Assembly (NCBI GenBank): GCA_025350505.1
Contig: JANXXS010000272.1
Coordinates: forward strand, 1-40,392
Reading direction: 5' to 3'
DNA: 40,392 nucleotides
Source of the DNA: Burkholderiales bacterium
GTDB taxonomy: Bacteria > Pseudomonadota > Gammaproteobacteria > Burkholderiales > Burkholderiaceae_C
Shown here piece by piece: positions 7,619-14,893 of the stretch. Numbering within the stretch: the stretch's first letter is position 1; every line of letters starts with the position of its first letter. Position numbers and translations under genes: made by a program. The notes beneath the pieces are model-generated. The model was not told where the DNA came from and ran no database searches. It was given only the letters and a program-made list of their open reading frames with translations.

Positions 7619-10507
7619 AGCGAGAGCAATGATCGCCGCGCGCAGCCGGCTCGGCGTCACCGGCACCTCGCGCATGCGCACGCCGGTCGCGGCATGGATC
7701 GCGTTGAGGATCGCCGGCGCGGTGGCGACCAGCGCCGGCTCGCCGACACCCTTTGCGCCCCACGGTCCGAGCGGCTCGGGGTCCTCGATCAGGTGCACGG
7801 TGATAGGCGGCACGTCGCCGACGGTCGGGATCAGGTAGTCGTGCAGGTTGTCGGTGCGGCCGTTGACGTACTCCTCCATCAAGGCCATGCCGATGCCCTG
7901 GGCGATACCGCCATGCACCTGGCCCTCGACCAGCGTCGGGTTGATGGCGCGGCCGACGTCGTGCGCCGCGTGGACGTGCAGCAGCCGCACCGTGCCGAGC
8001 TCGAGGTCGACTTCGAGCTCGGCCATCTGCGCGGCAAAGCCGTAGGTCGCGTAGGGCACGCCCTGACCGTCGGCGTCGAGCGGGATGGTCGGCGGGTTGA
8101 AGTAGCCGCTTGCCGAGACAAGGTCGCCGCCGCTGTCGGCAGGCCACTCGCGTAGATCGGCACTGCGCCTTACGCCGTTCGCCACGCCGAGCAGGCGAAA
8201 GCCGTCGAGCGCGAGCTCGACCTGCGTGCCTGCCGCAGCATCGAAGCCGAGCCTATCGAGCAGCTGGCTGCGCAAGGCGGCACCCGCCGCGCGCGCCGCA
8301 TTGCCGGAGACGAAGGTCTGCCGCGACGCCGACGACTTGCCGGCGTCGTCCGTCAGGTCGGTGTCGCCCATCACCTGGCGAACGCTGGCCAGCGTCAGTC
8401 CGACCGCGTCGGCAAACATCTGCGGCATGATGGTCGCGCTGCCCTGGCCGATCTCCTGCGCGCCGTTGTAGAGGAAGAGATGGGCGCCGCGCTCGGCATC
8501 GAGCCTGAGCGCGCCGCGCATCGTCGAGGGATTGGCGATCACCGTGTTGCCGATGCCGTACCACATGCAGGCGATGCCGGCGCCGCGGCGGACACCGCTT
8601 TTCGTCCTGAGCGAAGCGAAGGACCTCGACACCGGCTGGGATCCTTCGCTTCGCTCAGGATGATATTGGGCTTGGTTGAATGCGTTTGCATCGGCAAGCG
8701 CGGCCCGCCACGCTGGCCGAAGCGCATTCAGGCAGGCGCGCAAGCCAACGCTCGCTTCGAGCAGTTGCCCGGTCGGCGTGCGGTCGCCGGCGCGCAGCGC
8801 ATTGGCGTAACGGAATTCGAGCGGATCGATGTCCGCCGCAGCCGCGAGTTCGTCGACGAGCAGCTCGCCGAGCAGCGCCGCCTGCGGCACGCCGAAGCCG
8901 CGAAAGGCGCCGGCGATGCTGTTGTTCGTGAGCACCGCGCGCGTCAGGGCGCGCAGGTGCGGCACGCGGTACGGACCGGCCGCGTGAATCGGCACACGGT
9001 TGGCGACGGTCGGCCCCCACGACGAATAGGCGCCGGTGTTGAAGTCGCCGCTGAAGTCGAAGGCGGTCAGCGTGCCGCTCGCGTCGCACGACGCCGTCGC
9101 CCTCATTTGCGCCGGATGCCGCTTGGTGCTCGACCGCATCGACTCGGGCCGCTCGTAGACCAGGCGCACCGGCCTTCCCAGTTTCCACGCAGCGACGGCG
9201 ATGAGCGGCTGCACCGAAAGATCGAGCTTGCCGCCGAAGCCGCCGCCGATCGCCGACGGCACGATGTGCACTCGCCCGGGCGCGATGGCCAGCACGTGCG
9301 CGACCTCGTCGCGGTCCATGTAGGGCGTCTGCGTGCAGGCAAAGATGCGGATGCGGTGCGGCGCGTTGGCCGCCACGCCGGCGACGACCTCGGCATAGCC
9401 CGCCTCCGGCTCGATGTAGGCGTGCTCGACATGGCGAGTCTCGAAGCTCGAGGTCGCGCGCCGCGCCGAGCGCAGCGGGTCGGCGAGCGCCGCCTCGACG
9501 TCGCCCGAGACGACGCGGCCGTGGCACAGCACGTTGTCGGGGTAGCGACCGTGCAGCGCCTCGCCGCGATCGGCGGCAGCCAGCGCCGTATCGATGCCTT
9601 CATGCGCGGGAAGCGCGGCATAGCGCACCGGCATCTCGCCGTCGGGCACGGCGAGCACGGCCTCGGCATCGCCGACGACGGCAAGCACCGCCTCGCCGCG
9701 AAAGCGGGCCACGCCATCCGCGAGCACCGGCTGGTCGCGCAGGTCGGCAAAGATCGCGAAGGCGTTGTTCGGCACATCGGCGGCGGTGATGACGTCGACG
9801 ATGCCCGGCCAGCGGCGGCGAAACGCGTCGAGGTCGCCGAGTTCGAACGAGGCATGCGCATGCGGCGATCGCACGACCCGCATCGTCAGCACCGAGTCGC
9901 GCGGGGCCGGCCACTGGTCGGCGCCGAAGCGCTCGTCGCCGCGCACCTTGGCGGTTGCATCGAGGCGCGCCACGCGGCTGCCGACGGAAGCGCCCGCGTT
10001 CGCGACCGGCGCATCGCGCGTATCGCCGGCCGTGACCGCCAGCACCGCCTCGACGATCTTGGTGTAGCCGGTGCAACGGCAGAGCACGCCGGCCAGCGCG
10101 TCGCGCACATCGCTCTCGCTCGGGCTCGGGTTTGCGCGCAACAGTGACTCGGCGCTCATCAGCATGCCGGGCGTGCAGATGCCGCATTGCGCCGCCCCGT
10201 GCGCGACGAAGGCGCGCTGCAACGGCGAGAGCGCGCCGCTGGCATCGGCCAGGCCCTCGACTGTCGTGACGGCACGGCCTTCGCACTGGCCGACGGCGAG
10301 GATGCAGGCGCAGACCTGCGCGTCATCGACGAGCACGGTGCAGGCGCCGCAGTCGCCGGCGTGGCAACCGATCTTGGTGCCGATCAGGCCGAGCTCGTCG
10401 CGCAGCGCGTCCGATAGGCGTCGCGACGGGTCCCCGACGAGCTCGCGCTCGCTGGCGTTGACGCGCAGGCGCACGATCTGGCGCGCGGCCAGGGCGCGCG
10501 CCGTCAT
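7586..10507 (-). CDS. Molybdenum hydroxylase, fused [2Fe-2S] and molybdopterin subunits
   Basis: A 973-residue xanthine dehydrogenase-family protein starting at the ATG at 10507, which overlaps the FAD-subunit stop by four bases. Residues 1-160 are the iron-sulfur part: plant-type cluster Cys48, Cys53, Cys56, Cys68 (CHAGDCGACTVLV) and second cluster Cys108, Cys111, Cys143, Cys145 (QCGIC, CRCTGY). From about 180 the molybdopterin domains follow, with GGGFGGKLDLS, GAFRGFGVPQA, QEIGQGSATIMPQ and the KGVGEPAL motif holding the catalytic glutamate. Fusion of small and large subunits with a separate FAD subunit occurs in several N-heterocycle hydroxylases. Two repeats alter the gene. A palindrome at 8604-8661 adds about 24 residues (near 614-637, HPERSEGS), and the repeat at the 3' end encodes the tail APSPAGGRGQG. 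The substrate is probably an N-heteroaromatic compound, judged by context. Confidence 0.9.
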   Translation of the reverse strand: MTARALAARQIVRLRVNASERELVGDPSRRLSDALRDELGLIGTKIGCHAGDCGACTVLVDDAQVCACILAVGQCEGRAVTTVEGLADASGALSPLQRAFVAHGAAQCGICTPGMLMSAESLLRANPSPSESDVRDALAGVLCRCTGYTKIVEAVLAVTAGDTRDAPVANAGASVGSRVARLDATAKVRGDERFGADQWPAPRDSVLTMRVVRSPHAHASFELGDLDAFRRRWPGIVDVITAADVPNNAFAIFADLRDQPVLADGVARFRGEAVLAVVGDAEAVLAVPDGEMPVRYAALPAHEGIDTALAAADRGEALHGRYPDNVLCHGRVVSGDVEAALADPLRSARRATSSFETRHVEHAYIEPEAGYAEVVAGVAANAPHRIRIFACTQTPYMDRDEVAHVLAIAPGRVHIVPSAIGGGFGGKLDLSVQPLIAVAAWKLGRPVRLVYERPESMRSSTKRHPAQMRATASCDASGTLTAFDFSGDFNTGAYSSWGPTVANRVPIHAAGPYRVPHLRALTRAVLTNNSIAGAFRGFGVPQAALLGELLVDELAAAADIDPLEFRYANALRAGDRTPTGQLLEASVGLRACLNALRPAWRAALADANAFNQAQYHPERSEGSQPVSRSFASLRTKSGVRRGAGIACMWYGIGNTVIANPSTMRGALRLDAERGAHLFLYNGAQEIGQGSATIMPQMFADAVGLTLASVRQVMGDTDLTDDAGKSSASRQTFVSGNAARAAGAALRSQLLDRLGFDAAAGTQVELALDGFRLLGVANGVRRSADLREWPADSGGDLVSASGYFNPPTIPLDADGQGVPYATYGFAAQMAELEVDLELGTVRLLHVHAAHDVGRAINPTLVEGQVHGGIAQGIGMALMEEYVNGRTDNLHDYLIPTVGDVPPITVHLIEDPEPLGPWGAKGVGEPALVATAPAILNAIHAATGVRMREVPVTPSRLRAAIIALAPSPAGGRGQG
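8604..8661. repeat. Palindromic repeat inserted in frame in the hydroxylase gene
   Basis: A perfect 19-bp inverted repeat (8605-8623 and 8642-8660, core TGAGCGAAGCGAAGG) has an 18-base loop. On the minus strand it reads through as HPERSEGS...SFASLR inside the molybdenum hydroxylase, without a frameshift or stop. This repeat type, which gives PERSEGS/LSEAKDP-like peptides in different frames, is one I recognise from high-GC proteobacterial genomes, mostly between genes. Confidence 0.85.
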
Positions 10508-11337
10508 GGCGCCACCGCCGCGAGGGCGCGGCGCAACAGGGTGAGCGTGGCGTCGCGGCGGAACTCGGCGCTGCCGCGAACGTCGTCGATCGGCGTGAGC
10601 GGCGCCGGGTCGGCGGGCTCGAGGCAATCGGCGAGACGGGCGGCGTCGCAACCGAGCAGGCGCGCTTCGAGCGAAGGCAGGCGCTTGGCGACCGCCGAGC
10701 AACTGCCGACCGCCACGCCGGCGCTGACGACGCGGTCGCCTTCGTCGAGGTCGACGACGACCGCGACCATGGCGATCGAGATGACAAGGTAGCGCCGTCC
10801 GCCCAGTTTGGAAAACACCGACCTCGACCGCGCGCTGCGCGAAGGAATGTGCAGCGCCGTCACCAGCTCGTCGTCGCGGCGCGCCGTGCGCCGGCTGCCA
10901 AGCACGAATTCGGCGAGCGGCAGGCGACGCGGGCCGAGCAGGCTGTGCAGCTCGACCTCGGTGCCGAGGGCGAGCAGCACCGGCATGCCGTCGGCAGCCG
11001 GCGACGCATTGCAGACGTTGCCGGCGATCGTGCCGGCGTTCTGGATCTGCACGCCGCCGACTTCGCGGGCGGCGGACTTCAACGCATCGAAGAGCGGCGG
11101 CAGGTCGGCGCGAATCACGTCGGTCCAGGTCGTCGTCGCGCCGATCGCCCAGCCGGCGTCGCTCTCGCGGATGCCGCGCAGCCCGTCGACGCGCGACAGG
11201 TCGAGCAGGGGCCGGGTGACCGGCCGGCCGACATGCGCCGGATAAAGATCGGTTCCACCAGCGAGCAGCGCCCAGTCGCCGGCCGCGAGCAGGCTCGCAG
11301 CTTCGGCCATCGACCGGGGTCGCTCGAAACGGGTCAT
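10504..11337 (-). CDS. FAD-binding subunit of the molybdenum hydroxylase
   Basis: A 277-residue protein of the CoxM/xanthine dehydrogenase FAD-subunit family, starting at the ATG at 11337 (MTRFERPRSMAEAASLL), with GGGAAGG-like GGAAGG about eight bases upstream in the leader. The two FAD contacts are visible: LLAGGTDLYP near residue 25 and the QIQNAGTIAGNVCNASPAADG stretch near residue 97. GGRRYLVISIAMVAV follows, as expected. It passes electrons from the [2Fe-2S] clusters of the fused partner to an acceptor. It is the first gene of the operon and overlaps the next gene by four bases (ATGA). A 6-bp perfect stem, CTGGGC/GCCCAG at 11350-11367, lies in its leader. Length is normal for the family. 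Confidence 0.92.
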   Translation of the reverse strand: MTRFERPRSMAEAASLLAAGDWALLAGGTDLYPAHVGRPVTRPLLDLSRVDGLRGIRESDAGWAIGATTTWTDVIRADLPPLFDALKSAAREVGGVQIQNAGTIAGNVCNASPAADGMPVLLALGTEVELHSLLGPRRLPLAEFVLGSRRTARRDDELVTALHIPSRSARSRSVFSKLGGRRYLVISIAMVAVVVDLDEGDRVVSAGVAVGSCSAVAKRLPSLEARLLGCDAARLADCLEPADPAPLTPIDDVRGSAEFRRDATLTLLRRALAAVAP

Positions 11338-11461
11338 CGCGGCGCCTTCCCTGGGCAACGAAGCCCAGCCCTCATTGCAGGGACAATCTAGCATGCGCCA
11401 TACCGGCGCGAGGGGCGCGGCCTGCCTTCGCCTCATCCCCGATCACGAGGTCTTGCATCGC
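11338..11461. promoter_or_regulatory. Divergent intergenic region between the hydroxylase operon and fpr
   Basis: These 124 bases must hold promoters for both directions, since both flanking genes read outward. The minus strand has TAGATT at about 11388-11393 as a possible -10 without a good -35. Two small perfect stems are present: CTGGGC-6-GCCCAG (11350-11367) and GCGCC-5-GGCGC (about 11396-11410). I cannot name a regulator. Confidence 0.3.
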
Positions 11462-12238
11462 ATGGCGGCTTTCGACTCCCAGAAGGTTCTCTCCGTCCAC
11501 CACTGGAACGAATCGCTCTTCACCTTCACGTGCACGCGCGGCGCCAGCCTGCGCTTTGAAAGCGGCCACTTCGTGATGGTCGGCATCATGGTCGACGGCA
11601 AGCCGCTGATGCGCGCCTACTCGATCGCCAGCGCCCACTACGAGGAGCACCTCGAGTTCTTCAGCATCAAGGTGCAGGACGGGCCGCTCACCTCACGCCT
11701 GCAGCACCTACGCGTCGGCGACGAAGTCCTGGTCGGCCGCAAACCCACCGGCACGCTGGTGCTGACCGACCTGCTGCCCGGCCGCTTTCTCTACCTGTTC
11801 GCGACCGGCACCGGCCTGGCGCCGTTCATGAGCATCATCCGCGACCCCGATACCTACGAGCGCTTCAAGAAGATCGTGCTCGTGCACGGCGTGCGCAAGG
11901 TCGACGAGCTGGCCTACGCCGACCTGATCGCCCACGACCTGCCGCGCCACGACCACCTCGGCGAGCAGGTGCGCGACCAGCTCGTCTACTACCCGACCGT
12001 GACGCGCGAGCCGTTCCGCAACCAGGGGCGCCTGCCGGACCTGATCGCCAACGGCAAGCTGTGCGGCGACATCGGCTTTCCGCAGATCGACCCTGCCCAT
12101 GACCGGGCCATGATCTGCGGCGGCCCGGCGATGCTGAAGGACATGCGCGCCGTGCTCGACGGCGCCGGCTTCACCATCTCTTCCGGGATCGGCCAGGCCG
12201 GCGACTACGTGATCGAGCGCGCCTTCGTCGAGAAGTGA
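11462..12238 (+). CDS. fpr: Ferredoxin-NADP reductase
   Basis: A 258-residue protein, the usual length of bacterial class I ferredoxin-NADP reductases. The FAD domain has RAYSIAS near residue 52 and SIKVQDGPLTSRLQ. The NADP-binding domain has FATGTGLAPFMSI near residue 117 and CGGPAMLKDMR near 220, and the C-terminus VIERAFVEK is the typical ending. The ATG at 11462 (MAAFDSQKVL) is chosen because homologues begin there; the frame is open upstream to 11375. It exchanges electrons between NADPH and ferredoxin or flavodoxin in the cytosol. It is divergent from the hydroxylase and 6-hydroxynicotinate-reductase-like operon, which would need reduced ferredoxin, but it may equally be a housekeeping or redox-stress gene. 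Confidence 0.93.
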   Translation: MAAFDSQKVLSVHHWNESLFTFTCTRGASLRFESGHFVMVGIMVDGKPLMRAYSIASAHYEEHLEFFSIKVQDGPLTSRLQHLRVGDEVLVGRKPTGTLVLTDLLPGRFLYLFATGTGLAPFMSIIRDPDTYERFKKIVLVHGVRKVDELAYADLIAHDLPRHDHLGEQVRDQLVYYPTVTREPFRNQGRLPDLIANGKLCGDIGFPQIDPAHDRAMICGGPAMLKDMRAVLDGAGFTISSGIGQAGDYVIERAFVEK

Positions 12239-12262
12239 TTTCGCGGCGGGCCGCAAAGTCTT

Positions 12263-12285
12263 CCCGAGCGCAGCGAAGCACCTCG
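12263..12285. repeat. Degenerate half-copy of the palindromic repeat of 8604-8661
   Basis: Bases 12263-12285 (CCCGAGCGCAGCGAAGCACC then TCG) match the left arm of the repeat in the hydroxylase gene at about 20 of 23 positions. The second arm is absent. It lies just downstream of fpr in a 118-base gap, the expected intergenic position for this repeat type. Confidence 0.5.
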
Positions 12286-12356
12286 TCCTAACGCCTTCAT
12301 AACGGCGCGTTGCCTACAACCTCTTCCGTCGGGGACGTTCCCGAGGGGAGTCGGTC

Positions 12357-14795
12357 ATGGTTTCAGTTCTTCGCCGCGTCGGTGCCCTGGCGCTCCTCGC
12401 GTTGGTTTCGGCCTGCGGCGGCGGTGGCACCGCCCCCGACACTTCGACGCACACCGTGTCGGTCACCGTGACGGGCCTGCGCCACTCTTACAACGGCGCG
12501 ACCTTGCGCAACAACGGCGGCGACGATCTCAAGGCCTTCGGCGAGGGCTCTTTCACCTTCAAGACCGCGCTCGCCGCCGGCGCCGCCTACGCCGTGACGG
12601 TCTCTTCGCAACCGACCGGGCCCGACCAGACCTGCACGGTCACCAATGGCAGCGGCTCGATCGCCGGCGCTGACATCAGCAACGTCGCGATCGACTGCCC
12701 CTACGCCACTGCCTACGCGGTCGGCGGCACGGTCACGGGCCTCACCGGCACGGGCCTGACGCTGCAATACAACGCCGACAACGTCAGCCTGCCCTCGATC
12801 GACCAGGTCAGCGCGAACGGCGCGTTCGTGTTCGACGCCAGCCGCACCAGCGCCGTCAATGGCACCGTCTACGGTGTCTCGATCGTCAATCAGCCGACCC
12901 ACCCGGCGCAGACCTGTGTCGTCGTCAACGGCAGCGGCGCGGTCGCCGCGGCCGACGTCAACGGCATCAATGTGGCCTGCGGAACCCACACCGTGTCGCT
13001 GACGATCACGGGGCTCAGGCAGCACTCGGCGCACGGCATCAAGTTGCAGAACAACGGCGGTGACGACCTGACTCGGTTCATCGACGGAACCTACGCCTTC
13101 GCCACGGCCTTGCCGGTCGGCAGCGCTTACAGCGTGACCATCGCGTCGCAGCCGCAGACGCCTGACCAGACCTGCGCGGTCACGAACGGCAATGGCACGA
13201 TCGGCAGCGGCGACATCGCCGACGTCGTTGTCGACTGCCCCTACCCGCCCGCCTATTCCGTAGGCGGAACGATCACCGGCATGACCGGCACCGGCCTCGA
13301 CCTGACCTACTTCGCTCCGAACCTGGGCGTTCAGCTCGGCACTGCGGCGATCACCAACAACAGCTTCGTGTTCGCGGCCAGCGACACCAGCGCCAGCAAC
13401 GGCACGAGCTACAGCATCAGCGTGCGCAATCAGCCGACCAACCAGACCTGCTTCTTCACCGGCCCCGGCGCGATCGCCGGCACCTCGTTCGTCAGCGGCA
13501 CCGTCGGCAATGCCGACGTGACCACGCTCAACCTGACCTGCGGCGCGGTCGGCGGCGTGCTGCCCTGCACGGCGCCTAGCGGCGCCGGCACGACGCACGG
13601 CAGCATCAACGCCGCCGAGACCTGGACCGAGGCGGGCAGCCCGCACATCATCCCCTTCGACATCAACGTCTCGGCGCCGGTGACGATCCAGGAGTGCGCG
13701 GTGGTGCGCATCGTCAAAGGCGGCACGGTCACGGTAACGCCGGCTGGCAGCCTCGTTGCCAACGGCAGCCAGGGTCGTCCCGTCGCCTTCGAAGCCAAGG
13801 TGGCCGGGCAGGCCTGGGCGTCGATCCGCAACCTCGGCGGCAACCTGTCGTTGACGCACGCGGTGCTCGCCGGCGGCGGCGATCCGCTCAGCACCAACCC
13901 CGCCTACGCCGGCGTGCTGCACATGCAAAGCCCGGGCCTGAGCGGCAGCTTCCATGTCGACAACGTCGACATCGGCGGCTCACTCAGCCAGGGTGTCTAC
14001 ATCAACGGGCCGGTCGGCTTCGACGCCACCTCGCAGCAGCTCTCCGTGCATGGCTCGGCCGGCTATCCGGTGCACGTCTATGCTCGGGTGATCGGCTCGG
14101 TGCCGAGCGGCACGTACACCGGCAACGGCCACGACGCGATCGCCATCGCCGGCTCGGGTGGCCCGGTCGTCGACGACCAGACGGTGCACAACCGCGGCGT
14201 GCCGTACCACGTCGGCAGCGGCGCCGACGGCGGCCGCATGGACATCAACTCGCAGGTCACCAGCCAGGTCGCGGTGTTGACGATCGACCCCGGCGTCACC
14301 ATCCAGTTCCCGCCGGGCGGAACGTTCAACGTCGACCCCGGAAGCGGCACCAGTGCGGCCAAGGGCGCGTTGATCGCGATCGGCGGAGCGGCCGCCGACC
14401 AGAAGATCGTGTTCACGTCCGACCAGGGACCCGCGTCGAAGGCGGGCGACTGGCTCGGCATCGCCTTCAGCGGCACGGTCGATCCACGCAGCACGATGCA
14501 GAACGTGCGTGTCGAATTCGCCGGCGGCGCATCGGTTTCTGGCGGCAATTCCTGCCCCTTCCCCGGCATCGCCATCAACAACGCGGCGATCCGCATCTTC
14601 GGGCCGCCGCCGAGCCAGTTCATCACCAACACCGAGATCGTCTCGAGCGCACTCTTCGGCATCGATCGCGGCTGGCGCGCGGACCTGCAGCCGGACTTCC
14701 TGGCGAGCAACACCTTCACCGCGGTCGCCTCGTGCAAGGAGACGACGCCGCGCACGTTCAACGGCGTCTGCCCGGCCGTCGTGCCCTGCCCGTGA
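12357..14795 (+). CDS. Secreted lipoprotein with A-B-A-B repeats and possible beta-helix C-terminus
   Basis: An 812-residue protein. The start is well supported by GAGGGGAG just upstream of the ATG. The signal peptide ends in a lipobox (LVSAC, Cys20), followed by a glycine run, so an outer-membrane or surface lipoprotein is expected. Residues 31-395 hold four modules of about 85-90 residues, alternating A-B-A-B. A modules (31 and 210) start HTVSVTVTGL-like and contain NNGGDDL, AYAVT and PDQTC. B modules (120 and 300) start AYAVGGTVTGLTGTGL. Each module holds two cysteines about 20-30 apart, probably one disulfide each. Residues 400-812 are Gly/Ser/Asn/Val-rich, with phrases such as VTIQECAVVRIVKGGTVTVTPAG and PGVTIQFPPGGTFNVDPGSG that look like right-handed beta-helix turns. 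Surface binding or adhesion is possible; no catalytic motif is seen. Confidence 0.82.
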   Translation: MVSVLRRVGALALLALVSACGGGGTAPDTSTHTVSVTVTGLRHSYNGATLRNNGGDDLKAFGEGSFTFKTALAAGAAYAVTVSSQPTGPDQTCTVTNGSGSIAGADISNVAIDCPYATAYAVGGTVTGLTGTGLTLQYNADNVSLPSIDQVSANGAFVFDASRTSAVNGTVYGVSIVNQPTHPAQTCVVVNGSGAVAAADVNGINVACGTHTVSLTITGLRQHSAHGIKLQNNGGDDLTRFIDGTYAFATALPVGSAYSVTIASQPQTPDQTCAVTNGNGTIGSGDIADVVVDCPYPPAYSVGGTITGMTGTGLDLTYFAPNLGVQLGTAAITNNSFVFAASDTSASNGTSYSISVRNQPTNQTCFFTGPGAIAGTSFVSGTVGNADVTTLNLTCGAVGGVLPCTAPSGAGTTHGSINAAETWTEAGSPHIIPFDINVSAPVTIQECAVVRIVKGGTVTVTPAGSLVANGSQGRPVAFEAKVAGQAWASIRNLGGNLSLTHAVLAGGGDPLSTNPAYAGVLHMQSPGLSGSFHVDNVDIGGSLSQGVYINGPVGFDATSQQLSVHGSAGYPVHVYARVIGSVPSGTYTGNGHDAIAIAGSGGPVVDDQTVHNRGVPYHVGSGADGGRMDINSQVTSQVAVLTIDPGVTIQFPPGGTFNVDPGSGTSAAKGALIAIGGAAADQKIVFTSDQGPASKAGDWLGIAFSGTVDPRSTMQNVRVEFAGGASVSGGNSCPFPGIAINNAAIRIFGPPPSQFITNTEIVSSALFGIDRGWRADLQPDFLASNTFTAVASCKETTPRTFNGVCPAVVPCP
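12447..13541 (+). repeat. Two tandem copies of a 537-base coding unit (A-B modules)
   Basis: The unit starting at 12447 (HTVSVTVTGL) recurs at about 12984 (HTVSLTITGLRQ), and each unit contains an A module and a B module. Protein identity is high in segments such as LxNNGGDDL and SQPxxPDQTC and lower elsewhere, so this looks like an old internal duplication rather than recent slippage. Confidence 0.75.
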
Positions 14796-14845
14796 GTCGG
14801 CCCGGCCGCCCGCTTTCGTCGCTACCATCGCCACCACCCTCAAGA

Positions 14846-14883
14846 GCCGCACGCCGCACGCCGCAGGCCAATCGGCGTGCGGC
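14846..14883. promoter_or_regulatory. Perfect 11-bp inverted repeat upstream of the BTAD regulator
   Basis: GCCGCACGCCG (14846-14856) and CGGCGTGCGGC (14873-14883) form a perfect 11-bp stem around a 16-base loop, ending ten bases before the ATG at 14894. No T run follows, so it is a poor terminator for the lipoprotein gene. It may be an operator or an mRNA structure hiding the ribosome binding site. Confidence 0.45.
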
Positions 14884-14893
14884 ACCGGTTGCC

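Noticed and set aside
7467-8147. N-terminal extension of the Hnr-like frame across the palindromic repeat
   Set aside because: The extension lies opposite in frame to the hydroxylase C-terminus and has no family character. The iron-sulfur motif begins right after the ATG at 7466.
5086-11337. Xanthine or purine catabolism operon
   Set aside because: No XdhC chaperone, urate oxidase, allantoinase or guanine deaminase is nearby, and the Hnr-like gene points to a different ring. Purine use remains possible but is not supported.
12363-13955. A 530-codon minus-strand frame opposite the lipoprotein
   Set aside because: The plus strand has a signal peptide, a lipobox and repeated modules; the antisense product has none and mirrors the repeat.
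13694-14893. A 400-codon upstream extension of the BTAD regulator frame
   Set aside because: It overlaps the lipoprotein gene in another frame and has Arg/Pro/Ala-rich shadow composition. The real winged-helix domain begins at the ATG at 14894.
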